Positions 49,688 through 63,058 of a stretch of 64,000 nucleotides of DNA are shown here, piece after piece. The DNA lies in NCBI RefSeq assembly GCF_028769735.1, contig NC_088173.1, forward strand, positions 65,983,963-66,047,962, written 5' to 3'. The position numbers were made by a program, and so were the translations under genes. Source of the DNA: Zonotrichia leucophrys gambelii. Taxonomy: Eukaryota > Chordata > Aves > Passeriformes > Passerellidae. Each line of letters opens with the position of its first letter. Within the stretch, counting starts at the first letter, position 1. The notes under the pieces were generated by a model that searched no databases, had not been told where the DNA came from, and was given only the letters and a program-made list of their open reading frames with translations.

Positions 49688-52600
49688 AGGGTTTTATAAG
49701 AATGTTGCTTCAGCTTCCAAGTTCAGCTGATGAGGGGTAGCTCACCAAATGGCAATCACAGCAGCACTGTTCCACCAAAGTCTGAGATTTTAGGTTACTT
49801 GAATTCAGCTGTAGATCCACTACCAGCTTACTGACACAAAAACACAAATGCACTCAGACTCAGCCCTCTGCCTCAGCTTTGATCCGGGAAGGGCAAAAAT
49901 ATTGTCAGCTGTCTGTGGATACTGAACACGAGTGCTGACCTAAACCTTCGCCCACCCTCTGAGACAAACTGAAATTGTGTTCAAACAGGTATGTAAGTCC
50001 TTGGTTTGCTCTCAAAATTGAATTATTGAATTGTTATGGCACTTTCCAAGAAAGCTGATGTTACAGTTTCATGACAGAGGCCATTCACTGAAATGCTGAT
50101 TAACATTTGTGCTGTGATAGTGCCTCAAAAAACTCTTTGTCAGGTCCCCACTGTCTGCAGACTCCTCCCAACTGGCTGAAGTTGGTGAGGACAAGAAATT
50201 AAGGTCAATTATTTCAAGTTCGAGTGAAATCCAAGAGAAACTATTTATTTTAGAACCTCAGTTTTAAGCCGACATTATTTTATTTTTTTTTTTCTGTAGA
50301 GCAGCTCAGCAGAAGTTGAGGTCAGTAGAAAGAACTAAATTCAATTTTCCACTTTCCTTCTTTCACCAGAGAGACTTCTCAGGGAAAAATAACAGTATCT
50401 GAGTGTCCCACAGCGACCATGTTATCCAAGTTTTTCAGTCTGAGATCTCATTTCATGTTTGCAATACTGGCCCCATGAATGGCTCTTGGAGAAAATCATG
50501 TTACAAATATAAACATATCAGGAACAGATCCAGTCCTGCAGGAAAACATTTTCCAGGTGGAAAAGCAAGCACCCAGAGCACCCACAATAATTGCAATATT
50601 CATCTTCACAAATAAATAATATAAAATATTAATTGAGAGTCATAGTGGTCTTGCAGCCAGGCTGAAATCTGATTTCAAACTAAACACCATGGAAAAGTGA
50701 GCAGCACTGCTGGCATGTCCACAACACAGGTTGGAAGGAACGCCATAACCACTGACTGACACTTGACTCCTTCCCAAAAACCTTCACAAATTTCACAAAA
50801 ACAACATCTCTCTGCACCCACTCTCCTTCTACTCCCACTCCCGTTGCATCCTCCCTTTTGGACTCAAGTCTGATCCTGGCAGCCGCACTGATGAGAGCAA
50901 CAAACACAAAGAATGCTCCTCTCCTGGGCCCGGCCCTGAGCTGTGCCTACGTGTCTGGAGCCACAGAGTTTCCTGCCTGGCGTTCACAACGCCAGCTCCT
51001 CTTTTGTTGTGCAAGCTCCTCTTGTGCTGCCCAACACAAGGAGCTGCGGATCTGCTTTCATTCCCAAAGGAAGATCACCCACTGAACAGGACCTCTGTGT
51101 GCCTGGGGGGGAATCTCCCTCTTTCTCTTGCTGGGGTTTATGAGGGCTCTCTTCCAGTTTGCACAGCAAACATGTGTCCCAGTCCGAAGATCATTCCAGT
51201 CAACAGAAAGGCTCCTCTTGACTCCTATAGGCTTTTGCCCTGGAGAGAAGGAACTGTAGGGCCAAGAATAGGGTGACACAGATGCCACGGCTCCCACCCC
51301 ATCCTCATCCCCCACCTGCTCCCCCAGGTCACAGCTCTGCAGCCACAGGAAGATGTTTACATCACTGTCCTGTTGACACAGGGCAGAGTTCAAGGAAGCC
51401 CAGTAAATCATGAGCCGAAATAGGGTAGGGCTGGGGCCAGGTGGAGGAGAGAGGGGAAGTAATGAGAGCAGAGCCATCTCTTTGAAGAGGAACAAATGTG
51501 AATGTTTACAGTCCCCCTGGTGCATTCTCCCTGTGCTGAAAACATGTTCAGGCGCTGGTTGGTTAATCTGCCTGCTGAGAAGCTGTGCTGAATGGCAAGG
51601 AGCTTATTCACACCATCAACAAGATCTCTGCCCGTGCTGCTCTGCAAAATTCCTGGTGGCATGGAAGGCAGCCAGTGCATGAGTCCTGTATTTTCATATG
51701 AGCTGTATCAAAGAGGCTGAATTCTGCATTGTGTATTCTCACAGGGTTGGTGAAATCAGACTTAGTCCTGGCATACAGTGGGATTCTTCCCAAAAAGGAG
51801 AAAGAAAAAAAATAAAAGCCCAGTTAGCAAACAAGACAAGGCTTGTTTCTGCACTAAACCACAGTACATAGTTTAACAATGTTTCACAAATCTTCTTCAT
51901 TTATCGTTAATCTGAAGGCATCTTTTTCCCCAGCAGAGGATGTCAGATCCAGCTCCATTTCTGGAGCTACAACATTTCTGGGTTTCCTACGCAGCCCAGA
52001 GGATCTCATATATTCCCACTGCCTGTAGTTACTGCACAGTGAATTAACAATTCACTCTGTCACTCACTGATCTCCTCTTCCTCATTAAGACTCCAGGAGT
52101 GTCTGATGAGAGCATTTAATTAAAATTAGTACAAACTGGTAACAAGGCCTTGCAATTCTTTTGTCCATCTGTTTGTTGATCAGAAATTAGCAAACTCAAG
52201 GGGACAGTGCAGAACAAAACAAGTGGAGGGACAGTTAACAGAGAGAGTCAAAGTCCAGCTGTGGGACATTGACCCAGCAAAATCAAATTTCACACTGAGA
52301 ACCACACAGAAAGGGCGGACACAATATTAGGAAAGCTTGAGATTTCTTCCTTTTAAAAGCATGTTGTCCATGTTTGAGAGACATGTGAAAAGCATTTGTG
52401 AGACAGGACAGTGGTGTACACAGGCTTCTAAAAGGAGGTGTGATGACAGGCTCCATCCACTCAGCAAACATAATCCAACCTGTCTCCAGTACAGCCTCTT
52501 TACTGTTGTCTCATCTACATCAGAAACATTATACTTGCACAGCTTTATTGCCAGACCCTTCCTTGCTCAAACAGGCACCAAAAAATTATCATATAGACCA

Positions 52601-55600
52601 AATCCTGCTATTGTTAGTAAAATTGATTTATTCCAGCTGAGTAGTGGGTCTAAGGTTTCATTTGCCCTGCAAGAAGGTCCCAGCAGAGGTTCACATACAG
52701 AAAATGATGCCCAGGTAACAGCAACACTCACTTGGCTCTGTGGCCGCATCCTTGGCTGATATCACTGTTATTAGAAGGCTGTTTCAGCAAAGAAACCTTG
52801 TGGGCAGTCAGCCTCCCACTCCTGCAGCCTTCAGTGAAATCTCCTACTTGTCTTCAGCCTTTTTAAACCACAAACATTGCTCCTGATCAAGTTTCTTTAT
52901 ACACTGTGAAGGCAGCTACTGCATTTTGCAGCGGACAGTGGCAGCCTGACTTTGCTGTTCTGCAGTCAGACAAATTCTTGCCCACAGAAGCTGAAAGGCT
53001 CCTCTCTAGAGGCAACCACAGAGAAGTCTGTGGGATCAGACCAGTCTTTCCTACATGACCTGTACATTTAGATGTTGTAGCTGTAGGTCAAGAGGGAGCA
53101 CAGGCACACCTGCACTGACCACCACCTACCCCATGGCATGACACATTGCCTGGATTTCTCCTTGGAAATGCAAGAATCTTAGCTAACACAGTTTCAGATT
53201 TTCAGGCAACCACAACAAGCACAACCAGGAATGCCCAACCACTCACTCCAGACCCTGGTGAAAAAGAGGGTCAATTGCCAGAAATACTTTTTCTCAGTAT
53301 TTGCAATGTCCCTAACTGCAAACACAGACGGAAACTATCTTGAGAGATCCCTCAGAAAGTCCTAAAGAAAAAAATATCTGGCTCCAACTCTGGCAAGGGG
53401 AAGATCTTGCTGTGTGAGAGATATGCAGAAGACAGATACTGAAATCATTGTAATGCCTCAGAAATAGGACAGCCTCCATTTTGTTGGTAGGGTCTACTGG
53501 ATTGGGCTAGAAAATAGGAGAATATCAATTATTCCACAGAGGTAGCAATTTTCCTTGTGATTTCCTGAATTTTTTGGGGTAGCCTGTCAATTTTAACAAC
53601 ATGGGACCACAGCCATTTCAATGACTGCTGGTTTTGTTATTTGTTATTTACTCTGTAGCCCAGAGACTCCATTCAGGCCATGAGACACAGACCAGGAGCA
53701 CAAAGCACAAGGTGACATGATTATACAGACACGTCTAATGTCTGGTTTGCAGGTTTTGAGATGTTATTATTGTCTTGCTGTTGGGTAATTAACCATAAGA
53801 TGCAATGGTATCAGTCACCCTTCCTGGCACCTGCCTGGCCACATGAGTGATAAGCACAGCCCATGGTTTTGCTTTTAGCAAGGGACAAGCACAATTCCCT
53901 GCTGTGGCTACCAGGAACAAAATCCTTCAGTCCTATCTGCATAGCAGAAAAACCTTGTGTTAACAAACAGAATTATCAGCACAACATATGACATTATTTG
54001 TCCTTCTGACCAATGATTACTGCTTTAAAAAACACATTAAGTGATTTCAGGTATTTCACAGAAACCCAAGTGAGTGACATGTTGACATTTTTAACTGTCT
54101 TGGCTCAGGCCTTCTGGAAAGTCAAGGACGAGCTTATCTCTCTACCTGGAAATTACATAACTACCTTTACTTCTTCAAAAACAGTTTGTACCACTTGGTT
54201 GTTGAACTCTCTGCTGCTCTCCACTCCGTGTATTCTGAGGCTGCTGCAGGTGTTTCTCAGGCCCCTCAGGAGGAGACAGGCCCAGGTCTGGATGAGCACC
54301 CAGCACACCCAGCATGAAGCTCACCAGCTGCAGCTGTTCAGACAGCTTTCCTAACACCATCCCATGATGCAACGTCTCCTGCTCAGAAATTACTCAGAAA
54401 TCCCCACTTACAAAACAGGACACAGGAAAAGTGGGGGTTTTTTTAGGACACCCAGGACAGCCTGGCACAACCACAGCTCTGTCAAAATTCGTGTCCCTCT
54501 GTGGGCATAGAAACCCTTCTGCATGGCTGAGTGAAAGGACCTGCCACGTTCCAAATCAGCACCAGCTGCAATTTTCTACATATTTTTAAAATTGCATGTG
54601 GCTCTCAAGAGCTTGGCAAATTGTCAACAAAGCCCCTAGCCTGGTGCAATTTAAGTGCCCTTAATCCAAATGGTATAAAAGACAACGGTTACAGAAACTC
54701 TGAAAATAAAGGATGATGTTGGGTTGAAGGCTTTCTAAATATCTCTTAAAATCCTGGGGATGCTTTCTGTAGACTTTTATTTTCAGGCAAAACTTTAAAA
54801 TCCTTAGCTGCCATCACTTTCCAGAGGAGCTAGCTGAAAGGCTATATTTAGAAGATCTTGTCAAAAAAGTTTCCTTTAAATCAGGCTGCTTAGTCTTACC
54901 TATGAAAAGATGTCATTTTTTACTCATTTGCTTTACTTCTAGCTATTTCCATATGTACACATTTTTTAAAGGAGAGAGATGACAGAGCTACCTCCTAAAC
55001 TTAAATTAAACCATCATAAAAAGCCTGCAGTGAAAATGCCAGCTTTGTGACTAGTAAAAACCAACATAGTATTTTCCTGGCACAGGGCAAATGACTGATC
55101 CAGCGGTTGTTATCTTTGAAAAATGCTCAAACTATGAAATTCTTGGTTGGTTGGCAGTGACCAAAAACTTGTGGGTTGAATCTGGCTTATGTGATTTGAG
55201 CACTGCTTAGCATCTGTCATGAGAAAGCCTTAGGCTGAGCTTTCCTCCTTTGCAGAAATGCCATGGAACTGAAAGAAAACCTGGAAGCACAAGGAAGAAG
55301 CAGGTGAACACAACAGCTAATATTGTACTAATGAAGTGTTCTTCAAGTGTCTTTAACCATCACAAATTAATGTGATCCTGTCTTCTTGGGGATGATTAGA
55401 TGGCCTCTTTCTGTAAGCCTTTTCCAGCTCTTACATCTGTGATTCATCCCTCTTGGGCAAAACATAAAACCAGTATGCTGATCATCCATCATCATTAAAA
55501 ATCTCATTGCAGTTTTTCAAAAAAAGCAAAGGAGTTTGTTCTAGCCAAAATTCCAATTTGTAATTACTGTACACTGCATACCTAAAAAACTGCCCTTGGT

Positions 55601-58600
55601 TTGAATCACAGAAGCTTACTCTAGAATATGTTCTAATCAGAGGAAACAACCTTCATTCTTCACCTTCTTGAAGACTGTGCAGTCACCTACCCAAAGTGGA
55701 CATAAAATCCTATTTACACACATTCTGTGTAGTCCTGCTGGTAAAGCATCATACAAGGTACTGTGCAGGAGAAAAATAAGCATTGCATGTGGGGCAAGCC
55801 ATGGGAGTGTAGGAACAAGGACAGAAAAACATCTTGCACACTTCCTTCTGCTGCAAAGTTAAATTCTTCCATGGTGAGTATGGGATACAGACCTCCCAGG
55901 AGATCTCATCCTATCCTGGTCCCTCATGGATATCAGCTTTTCTCCACCTCCTTTGAGCAGGGTTTGGTCAGAAAGGTCTCTCAGGCATTAAACACACTAT
56001 TCAAAATGACATTATCTATGGAAGTATTCCCCTTGCCATTTTTCTTATGGAAAAGTGATTTTTTTTTTTTTGGTCACAGAAACTATATTCTCACAGAAAA
56101 TTCTGGTTAAAACTCTAGAAGAATTTGGAAAAGAAATTTTAGGGGTTGTCCTCAGAATGACCAGTATTCTAGTCTTCAAGGGCTTGTTGTGAGAGGTGAA
56201 GGAGCACCTTTGCTCCAAGCTACCCAGAACTGAGAGAGGTGGTGGCCCTCAGCTGCAGCCCCAATGCTGCTGGCAGCTGTGGAAAGGAATTTTCAGCCAC
56301 TGCAGCCCACTGTGACAGCACAGTGAAGTCCACTGCTGTCACAGCCAGGGAATTACACAGCGCCAACCCACATCTCCCATGTGCTAAACAGGGCCATTTT
56401 CTCAATTTTTAATTATGGCAGTATTTCCTCTGTGCTGATGTTAATGAACCAGCAGAGGCTGGGTCCAGTGCTCTGCATTCTGCACAGACAGTATTTCTGT
56501 TTCAGGGAATTCCCAGGGATCAAACTGCTGGAGCCTGGGCACTTGTGCCAGGGGAATACCAGACAAGGCTGCCCTGGTGCCCACTGTCCTGGCAGCCACA
56601 GACAGAGACGGTGCTGGGCACGTCCATGGCCTGATGTCCCATTCCTAAGGCCAGCACAGGCCCCATCCAAGGACATTAACTCACTGACAGTAAGGTGACA
56701 ACATGGTATCAACCACAGTACAGATAATTTCACAGCACAGCGACCAGTACAGCTTCTAACCTCAAAGATTCAAAAAACCAAAATTCCTAGGGAACACAAA
56801 TTATATTTCACTCATTGTAATAAAGCTATAAATGCTGATGAATCTTAAGACCAAACTGCTGTTGTAGAGAGTAAACAAGGTTTACATCACCTTCATTGGA
56901 CTGGCACACTCCCAACAGACCCTTCTGGTTCTTAATTTAACAACAAAATATGAAAAACCCCATGCATGTAAAATAAATTTTGCCAAAAAAATCCCACCAA
57001 ACTATGATACAAATTCAAATCGAAAATATCCATCATAGTCAGGGTTTAGTTTAGGCAGCAGAACTTTCTAAATTGTAAAAATATTATAACTGCCAATTTG
57101 ATCCAGGTATGTCTGTGTCCTCATCCCGTATATTCTCCCCTTCACACTGAGACATTCTAGCTTGCTTTAATGTGCTTTATAAGCCTATCTGATTGGCAAA
57201 TTTCAACACACAGTGTCTTCCATATGGGTTAGAGAAGTTTCTTGAGGCACCACTAGATCTTCTATCTGTGTGCAGGAGCAAACCTGGCAGGCATTGCTCT
57301 CTATCAGCTATATGTGTAGCTAATAGCAGAAAGCCAAATTAAAAGGGGATATTGAATTTTTGACAGTGTGTATACCTCAAACTAGCAGAATGAAATTAAT
57401 AAAGAAAATATTTAGGTTGTATATGAGGAAATAAAAAACCCAAAACCTTCTCTTGAGAAAAATAATATCTCCTATTAAGTTTTGGAAATGAAGGAAAGAC
57501 TTTTGATTATGGCACCTGGACTTGTAACAGAGGGGCTCAGTTTCTAATTTCTGTACAAAATTCTTTTGGGACCTCAGGCAAGTTCCCTCCCTCAGTAAAA
57601 TGGGACAAGGCCTGTCACTCATTATTTGTCTGTACAGTTCACTTGCCCTGTAACATCATTACAGTGAGGTCTATTTCTTGCTGCATGTTGGAAAAACAAC
57701 CAGCACAAAATGGCTTTGCTTTCTGTTGGCACCTCTGAGCACTCTGGCATAAATAAGGAATAATCCCCATGTATTTAAAGCTGCTTGGGAGAAAAAGAAA
57801 AAAATTGGCCAATGGGGACAAGACAGTAATAAAAAAATTTTTAAAAGATTCTGAGAGAGGAAAGGTAGAGTTCATGGCTGGGAAGAGGCAGCAGATTCCT
57901 GGATCTTTCTATCCTGGCAGATCCCCTTTCCTCAATCCCTCACCAAGGGTCTATGGTATCACCTGCCCATTTTTCACCCAGTGGCCCCAAGTGTCTGCTG
58001 CTGCTCTCACCATGGGAGAGGTGTGCAAGGGCATGAAGAAGATAATTCCACAAGCCCTATTCTCCCACGGTGTAAATCTTGAAAAAAATATATGCAAGGT
58101 TTTTCCTGCAGATAGAAACAGATTTCAAAACTGGAGAATCAAATTCAACCTTGGCACATCCCCATGCAAATGGGCAACTCAGGCTAGACCAAATCTCAAG
58201 GCACTGCATGAGGCAGCTTTTCATCAACACTTCTGGCCATCACAGCACCACACTTCAATTAAAGGTCTGCAAAAGCCTCCACTTCATAAACCTCTATCAG
58301 GTTCTTCACATCATACCAAACTGCAAGTGACAGAGAGATGTAAGTGGAGAGGGAGGGAGGAGAACTAATGCACTAAGGAAATCAAATGCTGTGCACAACT
58401 GACACAAGCACTAAATATTTACCTCCATTGAAAAACTTTGGCTATTTTCCTTCTCAGCCCTATCAAATCACCTTCCTAATCACAGGCACTTGTTATTTCT
58501 CCCCAAGGGCACGGACTCAGCTTGTAAAACACGTACTTGAGGAAAAGCAAAGTGTTGCTGGTGTGACGTGAATTGCTGTGGAAATGCTGCTCAGGGTCTG

Positions 58601-59875
58601 CCCAAGGCAAGCTCCAGCCATGGGCTCACAGGAGTCTGAACATCACTCCTCCCTCCCTCTGCACCTCCTGATTCAGCCCCAACCTTTCAGACCATCAGAA
58701 CCAATATTTCACTCATTTCCTAAAACACGAGAATTGTAATGAAAACCTCAGCTCAGCTGCTTTTACCTGAGCCTGAGATAAGCCACTACTTTTTCAATTT
58801 GTGTTACATTATTTTTGCAAGGAAATTGTTTTAGCAGAAGCCACGCAAATGCTGAACCTTTTGCAAGCTGTGAAGATCCACAGGAACTGAAGAAGGTTTC
58901 CCCCATGACTGTTGCATTGTTTTACACAAGGAAGGATGACAAGAGGTCAAAAGCAATGCAGGAACAGGAGCCTTTGGCCAACTTAGTGTGCTGAGGACTA
59001 GGAAGTCCCAATACAATTTGCTCTGCATTATACAGAGAAATACAGATTCTTTTCAGTGTCCCAAATCCTGCTCCACCCCCTCAACAGTGGCACATTGTCT
59101 CTAGAGTAAGAAAAAATTACTTTAAAACATTTCACCCTGGTTAAATTGTTAAACCAGGCTTCCTTCCACCATTAAAAGCTCACTGAAAAAAAAAAAAGCC
59201 CCAACCTCACTGCAAAGATAAAATCCACAAAAAAAAATTCTTTTAATTATCTAACATCCAAGATAGAAAGAAGCAGAAATAAACAGCTCTGTCTCAAGAA
59301 TTAGACATAGAAATTAACATTTTAAATATTTTAAATAGTCTTCTGTAGTTTAAGTGTGACCCTGCACTTATGACATTCTTAGAAACCTCATTAAAGAACT
59401 GCAAAGTATTCTTGTGGCAGCATTAATAGCTCCATTGTTGTAGCATAAATAACTGTGTGAAATAATTCCAGATGTAATGCGGATGGAAAGGAAGAGGGTG
59501 CCTCACACTCCTTCAGAGCTGTATCTTTAGAGGGCTCTTTCCAGCTGGAATTTCCCATTCTGTGTCCCAGCAGTGAGGTCTGCAGTGCCTTGCACACTGG
59601 AAATGCTAAAACGAAGCCCACAATGAATAACAGCACTTTTGTTTCAAACATTCCCATGGTTTCTTTTGAGATCTCTCTCTCTCCCTTCACAGATTCTATA
59701 TTTTGCTGACTTTTCCTTATATTTAAGCGTCAGCCAGCGGGGAATCGGCAACAATTGTGGGACAATTGCTTCTTCTCATCTCCCTCTTGCTGGGGAAAAA
59801 AAAAATAAAAGGGGAAAAAAGAATTTAAAGAGATAGCCTGTGTGAAGTGGTGAAACAAGCTGCACGATTTTGGAA
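49688..59875 (-). other. FGFRL1: FGFRL1 large intron, 49.7-59.9 kb
   Basis: Unique AT-rich sequence with poly-T runs (about 50280-50293 and 56060-56071), poly-A runs near 59187-59235 and 59793-59820, and one probable old CR1 tail (55385-55450). The longest open frame (199 codons, plus strand 57769-58368) has no recognisable domain. No RNA gene was seen. Confidence 0.55.
55385..55450 (+). mobile_element. Possible old CR1 LINE 3' tail, plus orientation
   Basis: GATGATTAGATGGCCTCTTT, then CCTTTTCCAGCTCTTACATC and TGTGATTCA, follow the order of a CR1 terminus (TTAGATGACCT..., TTCCA..., TGTGATTC) with several mismatches. It is short, so a chance match is possible. Confidence 0.5.
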
Positions 59876-59878
59876 AGC

Positions 59879-59955
59879 ATCACAGAATCATAGGATGGCT
59901 TGGATTGTAGGAGACCTTAAAGAACCACTGCATCTATCCCTATTGAGCCCCCCCA
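59879..59955 (-). mobile_element. CR1 LINE 3' tail fragment, minus orientation
   Basis: TCACAGAATCATAGGATGGC, TTGGATTGTAGGAGACCTTA and AAGAACCACTGCATC form the reverse complement of a CR1 terminus. The following CCCCCC tract agrees with the CR1 segment next to the tail. Similarity is lost beyond about 59955. Confidence 0.85.
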
Positions 59956-61297
59956 GCACCCTCTGTGAGCACAGAAATGTCATGGCCAGAGAAAAACCAG
60001 GATTCTGCTCCGAAGGGGGACACCCTGGTTAGATGTCCCTCCTCCCTCTGTGAGTGGCCAGAGGTGATGCTTCATCCCACAATGAACAAGGGACTTGGAT
60101 CAGCATGAAGGCAGAAGGGATGAGAACCAGTAGAGCTGGGAGCCAGACCAGCAGGAATCATTCACTGCACAGAAGAGAGAGGAAAAGCTGGCACAGGGAT
60201 CTGTGCCACCTCAGACTCCATGGGTAGGAACTTGGCCCCTTTCTAATCTTTCACACAAAACTCCCTGGCACGAACTGTCTGGCTTATTCACTTTCCTAAC
60301 TTATTCTCTTGCATCTTTCCTAATGCCAAGGAAAGCCCCAGAGCCCCAAGAAACAGCTTTGCCATTGCTTTAACATGAGCACGCTGCTTGCACACAGGAA
60401 TGAGAATTTAGCCTGGAGACATAAACCCAAATATACAGCTGTGTATGGTATGCTGAAAACTAACCCAGCACAGAGAGCTGCTTTTATGGGCAGGATTTGT
60501 TTTTCCAAATGGGATTTATTTAAAAGAAAATTGAATGGTTATAAAGAGCTCACTCTAACAATAACACAGAAAATGAATCCAGTGTTCACTGCCGGCTTTG
60601 CTTCACAGTACAATCCAGACAGAGAAATCTTCTTTAGAGGGTCCTGGCTGCAATGACCTGCCCTGCAGAGCAACCCTTGGGGAAACAGCTGCCTAAAAAC
60701 TGGGACTCTGCTAATGGCTGAAATAAAGGCAGGAATTTCATTGGGGGAGGGTGCTGCAATGGCAGGGTGAGGAAGTGACTATGGGAACACCCTGTTTCAA
60801 TAAACCTTTTTTATATCAATAGCATGGCAAGGCTCTAGGAGACACACAGGACTCCACTGTCCAGGAAACTGTTGGCACATTCCCCATTTCAGCACCTTCA
60901 TAAGGGCCAGGACTCCTTAAGTCCAAAGGTGTCTCAGCTTCCCTTGGTGCTCCAGCCAGTATAAAACTTCCTGTGAACAGCCTTGCTTCAATTCTCATGG
61001 TGTTTTGGTAACTTCTATGGGTACCACAGAAATTTTTACCAATAAACCCCTGATGCTTTAGGTGTCAGCATAAGGTGTCCACAACCTGCCCCACTGAGTC
61101 CCTTAAAAAGAAGCACTCAGGACCTTTTAACCATCACTCTCTTCAAACCCTCTTCTCTGCCTGCTTTTCCCAGTGCAGGACAATGTGCTGTTGCTTCCTT
61201 TGTCCTGCTTGTCTCCTTCAGTATGTGTCCCAACAGGCCACTGCACCCAATCACAGCAGTTTGTCTGATTGACTGAAGAACAGAAACAAAAATGGTT

Positions 61298-61535
61298 CAG
61301 AGCTGCACCAGAGAAGGCTTGACCTGGACATCAAGGAGGGTTTCTCTCCCAAGAGGTTGGTCAAACACTGGAACAGGCTTCCCAGAGAGGCAGCCAATGC
61401 CCAAACTTGCCAGTGCTCTAAGAGATGCTCTCAACAATATTTTAGCTTTTGGTAAGCCCTGAATTGGTCAGGCACTTGGACTAGATTGTTGGTGTAGGTC
61501 CCTTCCAATCAAAATAGCCTATTCTAATCTAAAAA
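61298..61535 (+). mobile_element. CR1 LINE 3' fragment, plus orientation
   Basis: It follows the CR1 3' region: CACTGGAACAGGCTTCCCAG, AGGCAGCCAATGCCCAA, AGGCACTTGGACTAGATTGT, TGTAGGTCCCTTCCAATC, and an ATTCTAATCT-type terminus. The GTTGGTGTAGGTCCC tail places it in the same subgroup as the copy at 62693-63058. It is 5'-truncated. Confidence 0.87.
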
Positions 61536-62481
61536 TATTTAGCCACGACCATTAATGCTTCTGATTCTACTTGCAGAATTCCAAACCTACTTCAGTGACT
61601 AATGAGAGACACCATCTCATGTCTTTCATCTGGGGCACATCAAAGCCCTTCCTTCTCCAATTAGGCACTGCTCTTCATCCAGTCCTGTCCAGGACAGTGA
61701 GCCATGCACTGTTGCACAGATGTTTTCAAGTCACAAAGCAGAGCGTGTGTGGGGACAGCTTTTACAGCTCTTACTGGAAACCTATTAAGGTCATGATATT
61801 GAGAAAGAGCACAGTATGGCCTTCATATTTTAAGCTTTGGAAATACCAACCCTGGAGCTGAAAGATTATTTATACTGGAAGCTGACTGCTAGGCAGCTGC
61901 CAGGGCAGAGCTAATCAGGGGACTGACTGGTCTATTAACCCTGACATATTCCCCAGCCCACCTCCCCCTGGCCTTCCACGGCTGCTTCACACACAAACCA
62001 AGGAGTTCTGATGAAACACCAGACAAAACTAATTTTTTTAACCGGTCCCAACGAAATCCATGCAGGGAAGACACAGCTGGTTATTTAGCTCTTATAGACA
62101 GAAATTTAGAAATGTGGATTAGTCCTGGGAGAACCATTCCAGACTCTCCAAGAGCTTCATCAGCTTTTCCTTCCCAGAGAGACATCAATTTTCCAGTCCT
62201 CCCCACAGATGCTCTAGTTTTAATCCAAATTAGCTCCCAGCATATCCCATCACTGCCCAAGATCTCACTGACATTTCAGGCACACTGGAGCATCCTTTCC
62301 TTCTCCTGCACTCCAACACTCAGGACCACCCTGCACCTGAACTAGCAGCCTCTATGTTGTCTATCTCACATTACCAAAGCTCCATCTTTTCCCCAGCAAA
62401 CCTTGAGCTAAGATGCCCTGATTAAGGATAAGCCTGAAGCTCCATGCTAACACAAAATTTACTCGACTCCACTCTCCTTTG

Positions 62482-62502
62482 TACATACATACATACATAC
62501 AT
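62482..62502. repeat. (TACA)n microsatellite
   Basis: Five tandem TACA units. Probably length-variable. Confidence 0.95.
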
Positions 62503-62544
62503 TTATTATGTTTATTTTCACCTGCCCAAGTTGACTGTCCTGCT

Positions 62545-62690
62545 GGCCTCAAGCTGTGTTAGGGGAGGTTAAGATTGGATATTAGAAAAGATTTCTTCAC
62601 CACAAGAGTGGTCAAGCACTGGAACAGACTCATTACTTGGGGCTCAATAACCTTAAAAGTATTTTCTAACCTAGACACTTCTATGATTCC
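62545..62690 (+). mobile_element. CR1 LINE fragment, plus orientation
   Basis: GGCCTCAAGCTGTGTTAGGG, GAGGTTAAGATTGGATATTA, GAAAAGATTTCTTCACC and GGTCAAGCACTGGAACAG are successive CR1 3' blocks. The segment then shortens to TTTTCTAACC and CTTCTATGATTCC at the terminus, with an internal deletion of the middle 3'UTR. Confidence 0.87.
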
Positions 62691-62692
62691 AG

Positions 62693-63058
62693 TTTGGAGA
62701 AAAGAAGGCTGAGGAGCAGCTCATCATTCTCTAGAGCTTCCTGAGGAGGGGAAGTGGAGAGGGAAGAGCTGAGCTCTTCTTCCTGGTATTCAGTGCCAGG
62801 ACATGTGGGGATGGATCCAAGCTGCACCAAGGGAAGTCTAGATTGAACACTGGGAAGCATTTCTTTACCCAGAGGTTGTCCAAACACTGGAACAGGCTTT
62901 CCAGAGTAGTGCTTGATGTCCTGGGCCTGTCAGGTGCTTGAGACATTTGGACAATGCCCTTAGCAGCACACATTAACTTGGCAATGTCTGAATTCCTCAG
63001 ATGATCATTGCAGGTCGCATGCAACTGAAATATCTCTTCTATTATATGCTATTCCATT
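62693..63058 (+). mobile_element. CR1 LINE 3' fragment, plus orientation
   Basis: It starts TTTGGAGAAAAGAAGGCTGA, the CR1 block upstream of the previous element's start, so it is a second insertion abutting the first. It continues with TTTCTTTACCCAGAGGTTGT, CAAACACTGGAACAGGCTTT, CAATGCCCTTAGCAGCA and GATGATCATTGCAGG, and ends in TCTTCTATTATATGCTATTCC. It is diverged from the consensus and 5'-truncated. Confidence 0.85.
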
